64,000 nt of DNA from Blautia schinkii (GCF_013304825.1 NZ_JAAWUO010000003.1:124001-188000); one strand, 5' to 3'. Counted from the first letter of the stretch, positions 43,460 through 52,871 are shown. Notes: generated by a model from the sequence alone, not told the origin. Made by a program: numbers and translations.

Positions 43460-43498
43460 ATTTAAGAATTCCTTTCATGGTTAAGGCCACATATACAG

Positions 43499-43530
43499 AA
43501 AAACCGTCCCGAAAAAAATCCCGGGACGGT
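43499..43530 (-). terminator. Terminator of pgi
   Basis: On the minus strand ACCGTCCCG with CGGGACGGT, then five T. It sits between pgi and the HAD gene. Confidence 0.9.
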
Positions 43531-43543
43531 ACTTATCTGATTA

Positions 43544-45127
43544 TCAGATGTCAAGAAGATCACTGTAAACCTTCAGTGCTCCGTCTGTATCATGAGCAAG
43601 AACACGTTTTGCAAGGACTTTACCAAGCTGTACGCCTTCCTGATCAAAGCTGTTCAGGTTCCATACGAATCCCTGGAACATGATCTTGTTTTCGAAGTGA
43701 GCAAGAAGGGCACCAAGAGCCTTCGGTGTAAGCTCCTCACCAACGATGATACTGGAAGGACGGCCGCCCTTGAAGTTTTTGTTCAGGTTCTCATCTTTCT
43801 TGCCGCAGGCAAAAGCTACGATCTGAGCAGCAACATTTGCGCAAAGTTTCTGCTGGCTTGTGCTGTTTTCAATATCAACATCAACGCCGAGCTGGCTCTT
43901 CTTAAAGCCGATGAACTGAAGAGGAACGATGTTGGTTCCCTGGTGGAGAAGCTGATAGAAAGAGTGCTGTCCGTTTGTTCCTGGCTCACCGAAGATGACA
44001 GGTCCTGTTACATAATCAACAGGTTCACCGAAACGGTTTACGGATTTACCGTTGGACTCCATATCACACTGCTGAAGATGTGCAGGAAAACGGCTTAATG
44101 CCTGGGAGTACGGTAAAACAGCAGTAGAAGGATATTCCTGTACGTTTCTCTCGTAAACACCGATCAGGGCGTCCAGCATATCCGGGTTCTCAAGAATGTT
44201 CTTGTTTGTTGCAAGTTTATCTTCCTCAGCAGCTCCGTCAAGGATTGCTGCGAATACATCCGGTCCGAATGCAAGGGAAAGGATCGCTCCGCCTACACCG
44301 GAAACAGAAGAGTAACGTCCGCCAATATAGTCATCCATGAAAATAGCTGTAAGGTATTCATCACTCTTGGCAAGAGGAGATGTCTCACTTGTTACTGCAA
44401 GCATATGTCTGGATGGGTTAAGACCTGCCTTTGTGAGGGCATCTTTTACAAATGCTTCGTTTGTCAGAGTCTCAAGTGTTGTACCGGATTTGGATACAAC
44501 GATGAAAAGGGAATGAGCAAGATCTACAGATGCAAGAACAGCAGCTGCATCATCAGGGTCTACATTGCTGATGAATTTTGCTTCCATCTTGAATGTGTTG
44601 TTAGCTTTTGCCCAGTTCTCAAGTGCGATATATAATGCACGTGGTCCAAGGTCACTTCCGCCGATACCGATCTGTACAACAGTTGTGAATTTCTCACCGT
44701 TTTCATTTGTGATCTCACCGGAATGTACTTTATCTGCAAAATCAGCAGCTTTTTTCTGCTGTGCAAGGTAAAACTCACGCTTGTCCACGCCGTCAACAAC
44801 AACTGGATTTCCAAGCTGTGTACGTGCAAGATGGTGAAGAACCATACGTTTCTCGCCTGTGTTGATCACTGCACCGTTGTATAATTCCTTAAATTTCTCA
44901 ACCAGCTCTGCCTCGTCAGCCAGTTTGGAAAGTGCGTCAAGAACAGTCTCGTCCACTTCCTTGGCTGCGTAATTGTAAGCCAGACCTGCTGCCATCGGTG
45001 TGCTGTACTTCTTTACACGTTCTGCACCCTGCTCACCGGACATTGCCTCGGCAATGTTTACATGATCCTTCAGATCCTTAAGCTCGCTGTAAGATGCAAG
45101 AGTATCCAGATTTTTCCATGTTGCCAT
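43544..45127 (-). CDS. pgi: Glucose-6-phosphate isomerase
   Basis: A 527-residue isomerase of glycolysis and gluconeogenesis. It has tandem SIS folds; clear motifs are VQIGIGGSDLGPRALY, FIVVSKSGTTLETL, GGRYSSVSGVGG with the ring-opening region, and the late FVWNLNSFDQEGVQLGK. Two in-frame ATG lie after AGGAGG. The second (45127) has the better 9-nt spacing and is chosen over 45133. Confidence 0.96.
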   Translation of the reverse strand: MATWKNLDTLASYSELKDLKDHVNIAEAMSGEQGAERVKKYSTPMAAGLAYNYAAKEVDETVLDALSKLADEAELVEKFKELYNGAVINTGEKRMVLHHLARTQLGNPVVVDGVDKREFYLAQQKKAADFADKVHSGEITNENGEKFTTVVQIGIGGSDLGPRALYIALENWAKANNTFKMEAKFISNVDPDDAAAVLASVDLAHSLFIVVSKSGTTLETLTNEAFVKDALTKAGLNPSRHMLAVTSETSPLAKSDEYLTAIFMDDYIGGRYSSVSGVGGAILSLAFGPDVFAAILDGAAEEDKLATNKNILENPDMLDALIGVYERNVQEYPSTAVLPYSQALSRFPAHLQQCDMESNGKSVNRFGEPVDYVTGPVIFGEPGTNGQHSFYQLLHQGTNIVPLQFIGFKKSQLGVDVDIENSTSQQKLCANVAAQIVAFACGKKDENLNKNFKGGRPSSIIVGEELTPKALGALLAHFENKIMFQGFVWNLNSFDQEGVQLGKVLAKRVLAHDTDGALKVYSDLLDI

Positions 45128-45210
45128 AATCATATTCCTCCTTTAATGACTGTGATCCGAGATATCACCATAAATATGTTGGATATCTTTTTCACAATTG
45201 TCTACAGCCA

Positions 45211-45239
45211 ATTATACTGAAAAAAACTCTGAATTTCAA
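45211..45239 (-). promoter_or_regulatory. Sigma-A promoter of pgi
   Basis: On the minus strand TTGAAA, 17 bp, TATAAT. The 5' leader carries a 7-bp inverted repeat AGATATC/GATATCT (45160-45188). Confidence 0.82.
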
Positions 45240-45341
45240 CGGATGGAGTGATTTAATTAGTGAAAATCTTGTTAAATAAGGTAAAAAATATCAAAGATAA
45301 CAGGATTGTGTCAAAAATATAAAGAAGTTTATGACGGCAGC

Positions 45342-45370
45342 AGGACAGGGATAAGGAAATATGGTATGAT
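45342..45370 (+). promoter_or_regulatory. Possible promoter of the NhaC-type gene
   Basis: AGGACA, 17 bp, TATGAT; the -35 is poor. A CCCGG/CCGGG pair (45383-45402) follows in the leader. Confidence 0.45.
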
Positions 45371-45432
45371 AGACACAGATCACCCGGAGAAAAAATACCG
45401 GGAATACAATGAGTGATGAAGGGAATTGTTTT

Positions 45433-46758
45433 ATGGATGAAATGAAGAAAAAAGGAAATGTGATCGCACTGCTGCCTATCGGGGTTTTTCTGGCCCTGTA
45501 TCTGGGACTTGGGATTTTGTTTGAGTATGTTATGGAGATTCCCATGGGATTTTATAATGTACCGATTGTTGTTGCCTTTCTGGCTGCGATCCTGGTGGCA
45601 TGTGTTCAGAACAGAACGATCAGCTTTGACAGAAAGCTGGAGCTTATGGCAAAAGGAGTAGGAGATAAAAATATCATCACCATGCTTCTGATTTTTCTGA
45701 CTGCCGGATCTTTTGTGGGGGTTGTGGGGCGCAGCAGTGCAGAAAGTGTGGCCTACTGTATGCTTTCTCTTATACCTGCACGTTTTTCCGTTGCAGTATT
45801 GTTTGTAGTTGCCTGCTTCGTATCTGTGGCTATGGGAACTTCTGTTGGGACTATCACGCTTCTTACCCCTATTGCGGTAGCAGTTTCAAAAGCTTCCGGT
45901 TTTGATATGGCATTTTGCGTGGCATCGGTGATGGGAGGAGCCATGTTTGGAGACAACCTTTCTTTTATTTCTGATACTACGATTGCAGCCTGCAACGGTC
46001 AGGGCTGTCAGATGAAGGATAAATTCCGGGAAAACTTCTGGATCGCATTTCCGGCAGCTGTTGTTACACTGCTCCTGATCCTTATTCTGTCTTTTCAGAC
46101 AGAGATTCAGGGAAGAGTGGTACAGGATTATCATCTTGTGCAGATCCTTCCGTATGTTCTGGTGCTGATCGGTGGGATTATCGGCATCAATGTATTTGTG
46201 GTACTTCTGATCGGAATTGTCTCCGGAGCGTTTATTATGCTTCTTGGAGGACATATCACGCCAGTGGAGCTTCTGACTAATATTGGCTCCGGTGTTTCCG
46301 GGATGTTCGAGACATGTATGGTAGCTATCCTTGTAGCTGCCATGTGTGCACTGATTCGGGAGCATGGTGGATTTGAAGCACTGCTTTCCGGAATACAGAG
46401 AGTTTTTAAAGGGAAAAAAGGCGGACTTCTTGGTATGGGACTTCTGGTTGGAGCCATGGATATCGCAACAGCCAATAATACGGTAGCTATTGTTATGGCC
46501 AACCCCATTGCAAAGGAAATGGCGCTGGAATATAAGATCACTTCCAGAAAGACAGCTTCCATCCTGGATACATTTTCCTGTATTTTCCAGGGGGTGATCC
46601 CATACGGAGCCCAGATGCTGGTTGCCATTTCGGCGGCAAAGGAACTGGGATTTGAACTTTCTGCTTTTCAGATCATGCCGAAACTGTTTTATCCTATACT
46701 TCTGCTTGTGAGTTCTCTGATCGCGATCTTTGGCGTAAAAGGCGGGAATGATAAATGA
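45433..46758 (+). CDS. NhaC-family Na+/H+ antiporter
   Basis: A 441-residue membrane protein with about eleven helices. The NhaC signature regions are AMGTSVGTITLLTPIAVAVSKASG, GGAMFGDNLSFISDTTIAA and MDIATANNTVAIVMANPIAKE. It exchanges sodium (or an organic acid) for protons. I prefer ATG 45433 (MDEMKKKGN), which has GAAGGGA upstream; ATG 45409 is an alternative giving 449 residues. The stop overlaps the AlkD-like start (ATGA), so the two genes are coupled. Confidence 0.88.
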   Translation: MDEMKKKGNVIALLPIGVFLALYLGLGILFEYVMEIPMGFYNVPIVVAFLAAILVACVQNRTISFDRKLELMAKGVGDKNIITMLLIFLTAGSFVGVVGRSSAESVAYCMLSLIPARFSVAVLFVVACFVSVAMGTSVGTITLLTPIAVAVSKASGFDMAFCVASVMGGAMFGDNLSFISDTTIAACNGQGCQMKDKFRENFWIAFPAAVVTLLLILILSFQTEIQGRVVQDYHLVQILPYVLVLIGGIIGINVFVVLLIGIVSGAFIMLLGGHITPVELLTNIGSGVSGMFETCMVAILVAAMCALIREHGGFEALLSGIQRVFKGKKGGLLGMGLLVGAMDIATANNTVAIVMANPIAKEMALEYKITSRKTASILDTFSCIFQGVIPYGAQMLVAISAAKELGFELSAFQIMPKLFYPILLLVSSLIAIFGVKGGNDK

Positions 46759-47456
46759 ATCAGGAAGAAATGACCAGAGATGTTCAGAAAAGACTGTTCG
46801 AAATGCGGGATACAGGATATCGGGATTTTCATGCAAGGCTGATTCCGACTGTGAAAAAAGAAAAAATTATCGGTATCCGGACACCGATGATCCGGAAATT
46901 TGCAAAAGAGTTTGGAAAAACAGAAGAATCTGAAATGTTTCTGAAAGCTCTTCCCCATCAGTATTATGAGGAAAATAATCTCCATGGCCTGCTGATCGAG
47001 CAGATCAAAGATTATGATAAATGTCTGAAAGAACTGGAGCGTTTTCTTCCGTATATTGATAACTGGGCGACCTGTGATCTGCTGGCGCTCCATATGATGA
47101 AAAAACACCGTGATGTATTTATCCGGGAGATTTATCGCTGGATAGGATCGGATAAGCCTTATACCATCCGGTTCGGGATCAGTATGCTGATGCGTCATTA
47201 TCTGGATGAAGAATTTAAACCGGAATATGCTGAGAAAGTGGCATCCATCCGCTCGGAAGAATACTATGTAAATATGATGCGGGCCTGGTATTTTGCAACA
47301 GCACTGGCAAAACAGTATGAGAAGATCCTGCCATTTTTGGAAGAACAGAGAATGGACATCTGGACTCATAACAAGACGATCCAGAAATCCATTGAAAGTT
47401 ATCGGATCACGAAGGAACAGAAGGACTATCTCAGGACACTGCGGATAAGGAAATAA
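46755..47456 (+). CDS. AlkD-like DNA alkylation repair protein
   Basis: A 233-residue all-helical HEAT-like repeat protein of the DNA alkylation repair family. AlkD relatives excise positively charged alkylated purines. Visible family segments are KIIGIRTPMIRKFAKEF, YYEENNLHGLLI, LPYIDNWATCDLLA, and the IRFGISMLMRHYLDE helix. Overlaps the antiporter stop by four bases. A DNA repair gene coupled to an antiporter is a chance-looking pairing, but it has been kept as one transcript. Confidence 0.88.
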   Translation: MNQEEMTRDVQKRLFEMRDTGYRDFHARLIPTVKKEKIIGIRTPMIRKFAKEFGKTEESEMFLKALPHQYYEENNLHGLLIEQIKDYDKCLKELERFLPYIDNWATCDLLALHMMKKHRDVFIREIYRWIGSDKPYTIRFGISMLMRHYLDEEFKPEYAEKVASIRSEEYYVNMMRAWYFATALAKQYEKILPFLEEQRMDIWTHNKTIQKSIESYRITKEQKDYLRTLRIRK

Positions 47457-47477
47457 ACAGCTGGTAAGGATTGAAAT

Positions 47478-48932
47478 ATGAAAGCAATATCAATTTATGC
47501 ACTTACAAGAAATCAGAATATGGAATGTATCCAGAAACTGGAACGTCAGCTTTCGGGCAGAGATTTTTTTCTCAGGATCAAAGAGTGGGAACTGGAAAGT
47601 ATGAAAGCTCTTGTGAAGCATCTGGAATTACATATGGAGGAGGTATATAAGCTCCGCCTTTTTTATTCGTTCCAGATCCCGAAGCTTGGAAAGGAATTTG
47701 ATCTTCTTCAGATCAAGGATGATCAGATTGTAAATATTGAACTTAAAAGTGGCAGTGTATCGGATGAGGCCATTCGAAGACAGTTGATCCAAAACCGATA
47801 TTATTTGTCTGTTTTTGGGAAACCGATCCTGTCGTATACCTATATCAGCAGTGAAGACCGTCTGGTAAGGCTGACCAACCATGATCACATTGTAGATGGG
47901 GAATGGGAACAGCTTTGTATTGCACTTGGGAAAGAAAGTTCTGATTATGAGGGAGACATTGAGGCGCTGTTTCAGGCAGAGCTGTATCTGATCTCGCCAC
48001 TGACAGAACCGGAACGCTTTCTCAAAAAAGAGTATTTCCTTACTTCACAGCAGAGGGATATTGAACGGCAGATCCTGAAGAGGATCCGCGGAGAAAGGAA
48101 TGGATATTTCTGGTTCAGTGGTCTTCCCGGAACAGGAAAAACACTGCTGCTCTATGATATTGCAATGAGGCTGTCTGTGCGTCAGAGAGTCTGTATCGTT
48201 CATTGCAGCGAAGGAGGAAAAGAATGGAAGCTTCTTCATGAACGTCTGCGGCGGATAGATTTTCTGACAGATGATCAGCTGGGAGAGACAACAGATCTTG
48301 GCTGTTACAGCAGTATTCTGGTAGATGAAGCGCATCTTCTTTCTCCGGAAGAATTATCTGTTCTGCTTACGTGGAGTGAGCACCGGCCAGTGATCTTTTC
48401 CAGTGATTCCGAAGATGTGATATCACCGGAAGAACTGGATCGAAGCATTGTGGAAGAGCTGGGAAATCTGCAGGGAATTCAGAAATTCCATCTGACAAAC
48501 CGGATCCGCACCAATGCGGAGCTGTCCTCTTTTATCCAGAGCATGGTACATCTGCCGGAAAAAAGAAGCTCCAGATGGTATCCGCATATTGCTGTGATGT
48601 ATGCCAACAATGACAGTGAGGCGGAAAAGCTTCTGCATGATCTTGTGAGACAGGGATTTAAGGAGCGGACAGAAGAGGCTTCCGGGCAGCCTGGTGTCCA
48701 GGCAGTGAGAGCTGAGGAGAAGATCGTCGTATTGCTGGATGAACAATATTATTATGATGAAAACGGATATCTAAGATCCAGGTGTTCTACGGGAGGATAT
48801 TCTAATGTACGAAGTCTTTTTCATCTTCTGAATCAGGCAAAAGAGAGCCTTGCCCTGGTGGTGCGGGAGAATATGGCAGTATATGAAGTGTTGCTGGAGA
48901 TCCTGCAGATGAAAAAAAAGCATATACGATGA
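47478..48932 (+). CDS. PD-(D/E)xK-like nuclease fused to a DUF2075 P-loop ATPase
   Basis: A 484-residue protein with two apparent domains. Residues ~40-130 carry a nuclease-like core: D75 (EFDLLQI), E88-x-K90 (IVNIELKSG) and Q102 in a following helix (IRRQLIQNRYYL), the PD-(D/E)xK pattern. Residues ~185-480 are a DUF2075-type helicase/ATPase with Walker A GLPGTGKT (215-222), Walker B ILVDEAHLL (280-288), and LTNRIRTNAELSSFI as a later helicase motif. A short gap separates it from the AlkD-like gene. Such nuclease-ATPase fusions occur in DNA repair and in phage defence; neither is proven here. Confidence 0.75.
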   Translation: MKAISIYALTRNQNMECIQKLERQLSGRDFFLRIKEWELESMKALVKHLELHMEEVYKLRLFYSFQIPKLGKEFDLLQIKDDQIVNIELKSGSVSDEAIRRQLIQNRYYLSVFGKPILSYTYISSEDRLVRLTNHDHIVDGEWEQLCIALGKESSDYEGDIEALFQAELYLISPLTEPERFLKKEYFLTSQQRDIERQILKRIRGERNGYFWFSGLPGTGKTLLLYDIAMRLSVRQRVCIVHCSEGGKEWKLLHERLRRIDFLTDDQLGETTDLGCYSSILVDEAHLLSPEELSVLLTWSEHRPVIFSSDSEDVISPEELDRSIVEELGNLQGIQKFHLTNRIRTNAELSSFIQSMVHLPEKRSSRWYPHIAVMYANNDSEAEKLLHDLVRQGFKERTEEASGQPGVQAVRAEEKIVVLLDEQYYYDENGYLRSRCSTGGYSNVRSLFHLLNQAKESLALVVRENMAVYEVLLEILQMKKKHIR

Positions 48933-48957
48933 ATTCTGTAAACTAACCGACTCTCCC

Positions 48958-48986
48958 TTGAAATCCCCCACCATTCCGTATATAAT
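48958..48986 (+). promoter_or_regulatory. Sigma-A promoter of the TIGR03960 operon
   Basis: TTGAAA, 17 bp, TATAAT (48981-48986). It lies inside the arms of a hairpin (see 48961-49006). Confidence 0.82.
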
Positions 48987-49006
48987 GGGAACATTGTGGG
49001 GGATTT
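48961..49006. terminator. Hairpin enclosing a promoter
   Basis: AAATCCCCCAC (48961-48971) and GTGGGGGATTT (48996-49006) are perfect 11-bp complements with a 24-nt loop that contains the -10. Followed by TTCCC, so a weak terminator for the nuclease-ATPase gene; alternatively an operator pair. Confidence 0.5.
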
Positions 49007-49052
49007 TCCCTGCTTAACATTATGTTAAACAATAACCTCTGAAAGGAATATT

Positions 49053-50924
49053 ATGAGAAAGCTAGCATTAAGCGATGAAATTTTAATGAAGGTTGACAAA
49101 GCTGCCCGCTATATCGGCGGTGAAGTCAACTCCGTAATGAAAGATAAAAATGCGGTAGATATCCGTTTTGCAATGTGCTTCCCGGATGTCTACGAGATCG
49201 GCATGTCAAACCTGGGCATGATGATCCTCTATAACATGTTCAACCAGCGAGAGGACGTATGGTGTGAGCGTCTCTTTTCTCCATGGCCGGATCTTGATAA
49301 GGTGATGCGAGAGGAGAATATCCCGTTATTTGCACTGGAGTCCCAGGAGCCGGTTCGGGATTTTGATTTTCTTGGAATTACGATCGGGTACGAAATGTGC
49401 TACACCAATATTCTGCAGGTACTGGATCTCAGTGGTATCCCATTGAAAAGCGCAGACCGTGGTGAGGATTTCCCTATTGTGATCGGTGGCGGTGCCTGTG
49501 CGTATAATCCGGAGCCGCTGGCACCTTTTTTTGACCTGTTCTATATTGGAGAGGGCGAGACTGTTTATGATGCACTTTTTGATGCTTACAAGGCCAATAA
49601 AAAGGCTGGAGGCAGCAGGAGGGATTTCCTTCTGGCAGCAGCTAAGATTCCTGGAATTTATGTTCCGTCACTCTATGAAGTTACCTATAAAGAAGATGGT
49701 ACGATCGCATCCTTTGCACCGATGGCAGATGATGTCCCTGAGAAGGTTCAGAAACAGCTGATCGTTGATATGGAGAAAGAATATCGTGCTGTGGAGGCAC
49801 CGGTTGTTCCTCACATTAAGGCAACACAGGATCGTGTAACTCTTGAGATCCAGAGAGGATGCATTCGAGGCTGTCGTTTCTGTCAGGCAGGTATGATCTA
49901 CCGTCCGACCCGTGAACGTGATGTGGAAACTCTGAAAGAATCTGCGCGTATCATGCTGAAAAATACAGGTCATGAGGAGATTTCCCTCAGTTCTTTAAGC
50001 TCTAGTGACTATTCCCAGCTGAAAGAACTGGTGAATTTCCTGATCGAAGAGTTTCATGGAAAGGCTGTTAATATTTCTTTACCATCTCTCAGGATCGATG
50101 CGTTTGCACTGGATGTTATGAGTAAAGTGCAGGATGTAAAGAAAAGCAGCCTGACCTTTGCTCCGGAAGCCGGTTCTCAGCGACTTCGCGACGTTATCAA
50201 CAAAGGTCTGACAGAGGAAGTGATCCTTCATGGTGCAGGCGAAGCATTCAAGGGTGGCTGGAATCAGGTGAAGCTTTACTTTATGCTCGGTCTTCCGACA
50301 GAAACAGAAGACGATATGAAGGGGATTGCCCATCTGGCACAGAAAATCGCAGAGACCTATTATGAAGTTGTTCCGAAAGAACAGCGTAAGGGCAAGGTGC
50401 AGATCAACGTCAGCACTTCTTTCTTTGTACCGAAGCCGTTTACCCCATTTCAGTGGGCACCAATGTATACAGAGCAGGATTTTGTGGAAAAAGCCAAGGT
50501 GGTTAAAAATGAAGTCCGCGCCCAGCTGAATCAGAGAAGTATCCGTTACAACTGGCATGAGCCGGATGTAACAGCGCTGGAAGGGTTTCTTGCACGTGGT
50601 GACAGACATTGCGCGGATGTAATTTTAAAAGCTTATGAAAAAGGTGCTCTTTATGACGCCTGGACAGAAAATTTTGATTATGATATCTGGAAGGAAGCTA
50701 TGGCTGAATGCGGAGTGGATATGACATTCTATACACTTCGTGAGAGAAGCCTGGATGAAATCCTTCCATGGGATTTCATTGATACCGGTGTCAGCCGTAA
50801 ATTCCTGGAGCGTGAGTGGCAGCGTGCAAAAGATGGTGTTGTGACAGAAAACTGCCGTCAGAAATGTTCCGCATGTGGAGCTATGAAATTTAAAGGAGGT
50901 GTCTGCCTTGAAGGTAAGAATTAA
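49053..50924 (+). CDS. TIGR03960-family B12-binding radical SAM protein
   Basis: A 623-residue protein with an N-terminal cobalamin-binding-like region (MCFPDVYEIGMSNLGMMILY, then IVIGGGACAYNPEPLAPFFDLFYIGEGE), a radical SAM core with C-x3-C-x2-C in GCIRGCRFCQAGM, and SLSSSDY, and a C-terminal Cys cluster (NCRQKCSACGAMKF). The family is almost always next to, or fused with, the TIGR03936 protein that follows. Its substrate is unknown; location beside RNase G and L21/L27 suggests RNA or ribosome modification. AAAGGAA precedes ATG 49053. Confidence 0.88.
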   Translation: MRKLALSDEILMKVDKAARYIGGEVNSVMKDKNAVDIRFAMCFPDVYEIGMSNLGMMILYNMFNQREDVWCERLFSPWPDLDKVMREENIPLFALESQEPVRDFDFLGITIGYEMCYTNILQVLDLSGIPLKSADRGEDFPIVIGGGACAYNPEPLAPFFDLFYIGEGETVYDALFDAYKANKKAGGSRRDFLLAAAKIPGIYVPSLYEVTYKEDGTIASFAPMADDVPEKVQKQLIVDMEKEYRAVEAPVVPHIKATQDRVTLEIQRGCIRGCRFCQAGMIYRPTRERDVETLKESARIMLKNTGHEEISLSSLSSSDYSQLKELVNFLIEEFHGKAVNISLPSLRIDAFALDVMSKVQDVKKSSLTFAPEAGSQRLRDVINKGLTEEVILHGAGEAFKGGWNQVKLYFMLGLPTETEDDMKGIAHLAQKIAETYYEVVPKEQRKGKVQINVSTSFFVPKPFTPFQWAPMYTEQDFVEKAKVVKNEVRAQLNQRSIRYNWHEPDVTALEGFLARGDRHCADVILKAYEKGALYDAWTENFDYDIWKEAMAECGVDMTFYTLRERSLDEILPWDFIDTGVSRKFLEREWQRAKDGVVTENCRQKCSACGAMKFKGGVCLEGKN

Positions 50925-51615
50925 ATTCAGCAAAGAGGGTCCTATGAAGTTTGTGGGACATCTGGATACCATGCGTTATTTCCAGAAAGCACTTCGTCGG
51001 GCAGAGCTTCCGGTAGCTTTTTCCGGCGGATACAGCCCACATATGATCATGTCTTTTGCAGTTCCACTTGGTGTGGGAATGGAAAGTCTTGGAGATTATT
51101 TTGACTTGGAAATGGCAGAAGATATGCCGACCGGTGCGATTGCAGCGCGTCTGGAGGAACAGATGGCTGAGGGAATGCACATCGTAAGCGTTCGAAAAGT
51201 AGAAGATGGGAAAGCAGGCAAGGCGATGGCTCTGGTGGCAGTAGCAGATTATCTTGTGGAGTTCCGCCCGGGTAAGGAGCCTTCTATCGACTGGAAAAGC
51301 CGTGTGAAGGAATTTCTGGCACAGCCGGAGATCAAAGTGACCAAGCAGACTAAGCGCAGCGAAAAGGAGATCGATCTCCGTCCGAATATCTATAAAATGG
51401 AAGTAAGAGATAACGGGTTCTTCTATATGCTGGCATCTGCAAGCTCTAATTATACGAAGCCTGAGCTGGTAACAAACACATTTTTTGATTGGCTGGGAGA
51501 AGAGCTTCCGGAATTTGCCTTCACAGTGAAACGTCTGGAAATGTATGCAGATGAAGGAGAAAATGCAAGCCCACGTTTTGTGACTCTGGAATCATTAGGT
51601 GAGGAAATTGAGTAA
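50908..51615 (+). CDS. TIGR03936 (DUF2344) radical-SAM-linked protein
   Basis: A 235-residue partner protein beginning KVRIKFSKEGPMKFVGHLDTMRYFQKALRRA, the family N-terminus, followed by FSGGYSPHMIMSFAVPLGVGMES. The start is TTG 50908, 7 nt after AAGGAGGTG; the GTG at 50899 lies within that site. It overlaps the end of the TIGR03960 gene by 17 nt and the start of rng, so the three genes are tightly coupled. Confidence 0.88.
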   Translation: MKVRIKFSKEGPMKFVGHLDTMRYFQKALRRAELPVAFSGGYSPHMIMSFAVPLGVGMESLGDYFDLEMAEDMPTGAIAARLEEQMAEGMHIVSVRKVEDGKAGKAMALVAVADYLVEFRPGKEPSIDWKSRVKEFLAQPEIKVTKQTKRSEKEIDLRPNIYKMEVRDNGFFYMLASASSNYTKPELVTNTFFDWLGEELPEFAFTVKRLEMYADEGENASPRFVTLESLGEEIE

Positions 51616-52822
51616 ACTGATCATAACAAGAATGGAGATCCATGGTGTGCCCTGTACAGTAGCGGCTCTTTCAGAGGAGAATCGGATCGTTGAAATCCGT
51701 CTGGAATCAGATCAGGAAAAATCTATTCTTGGAAATATATATACCGGACAGGTCGAAAATATCGCTTCTAATATCCAGGCGGCCTTTGTGCAGATCGAAC
51801 CGGGAAAGAGATGCTATTATCCTCTTGTGGAAGCACAGAGAGCTGTTTTTTCCGCAGGAAGAAAAGGAAACGGACCATTGCGGCCTGGAGATGAGCTTCT
51901 GGTTCAGGTAAGCAGGGATGCCATGAAGGGAAAACTTCCTGCACTGACATCCAATCTGAATTTTACGGGAAGATATCTTGTTCTTACGACTGGAGATAAG
52001 AAATTTGGTCTGTCCTCCAAACTATCCCTGGAAGACAGACATCGTCTCAGCGGATGGCTTAGGGAAGAAGCAGAACGTCCGGAAAAGGAATTCGGGATCA
52101 TTGTCCGTACCAATGCAGCAGATGCCTCCAAAGAGGAGATCCTGAAGGAACTGGAATGGCTGAAAAGCCGTTACCATAAAGCTGTAGTTCAGGGACGAAA
52201 CCGCACCTGCTTCAGTCTTGTATTGGAGACAGAACCATTTTATGTGGCGGCTGTAAGAGATGCTTATGGTCGTGACCTGGATGAGATCATTACCGACGTG
52301 CCGGAAATCGGGGAAATGATCCAGGGATATCTGGAAGAGATCAGCCCGGAGCTTAAAGAGAAGCTTCGTTTTTATCAGGATAAACTCCTTCCACTTTATA
52401 AGCTGTATCGTGTGGAAACAGCACTGGATGCGATCCAGAAAGAAAAGGTATGGCTGAACAGCGGTGGATTTCTGGTGATCCAACAGACGGAGGCATTTGT
52501 GTCCATTGATGTAAACAGTGGAAAATATAACGGAAAAAAGAAAATGGAAGAAACCTTCCGCAAAATCAATCTGGAAGCGGCAGCGGAGATCAGCCGGCAG
52601 CTGCGGCTTCGTAATCTCTCCGGTATTATCCTGATCGATTTTATCAACATGGAAAATCCGGATCACAGAGATGAACTGTTTCATGTTTTACAGAAGCTTC
52701 TAAGAAAGGATCCGATAAAGAGCAGGGCCATTGATATCACACCATTGCATATCCTGGAAATGACCAGAAAGAAAGTAAGACGTCCGGTAATCGAGGACAT
52801 TCGGGAGCTTACAAAAAAATAA
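51608..52822 (+). CDS. rng: Ribonuclease E/G family protein
   Basis: A 404-residue RNase G-type enzyme, shorter than E. coli RNase G. An S1-like region is at the start (GNIYTGQVENIASNIQAAFVQI). The catalytic magnesium aspartates are in FVSIDVNSGKYNG and IILIDFINM. RNase G trims the 5' end of 16S rRNA and takes part in mRNA decay. The start is uncertain: TTG 51608 (SKLIITRMEIHG) behind AGGTGAGG is preferred, GTG 51599 is possible. It overlaps the previous stop by 8 nt. Confidence 0.92.
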   Translation: MSKLIITRMEIHGVPCTVAALSEENRIVEIRLESDQEKSILGNIYTGQVENIASNIQAAFVQIEPGKRCYYPLVEAQRAVFSAGRKGNGPLRPGDELLVQVSRDAMKGKLPALTSNLNFTGRYLVLTTGDKKFGLSSKLSLEDRHRLSGWLREEAERPEKEFGIIVRTNAADASKEEILKELEWLKSRYHKAVVQGRNRTCFSLVLETEPFYVAAVRDAYGRDLDEIITDVPEIGEMIQGYLEEISPELKEKLRFYQDKLLPLYKLYRVETALDAIQKEKVWLNSGGFLVIQQTEAFVSIDVNSGKYNGKKKMEETFRKINLEAAAEISRQLRLRNLSGIILIDFINMENPDHRDELFHVLQKLLRKDPIKSRAIDITPLHILEMTRKKVRRPVIEDIRELTKK

Positions 52823-52842
52823 TAAAAATGTCAAAAAAACTA

Positions 52843-52871
52843 TTGACATAACAGTATGTCGCTGTTATGAT
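52843..52871 (+). promoter_or_regulatory. Strong promoter of the L21-Prp-L27 operon with embedded palindrome
   Basis: TTGACA, 17 bp, TATGAT. CATAACAG (52847-52854) and CTGTTATG (52862-52869) are a perfect 8-bp inverted repeat spanning the spacer and touching both boxes. Confidence 0.85.
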
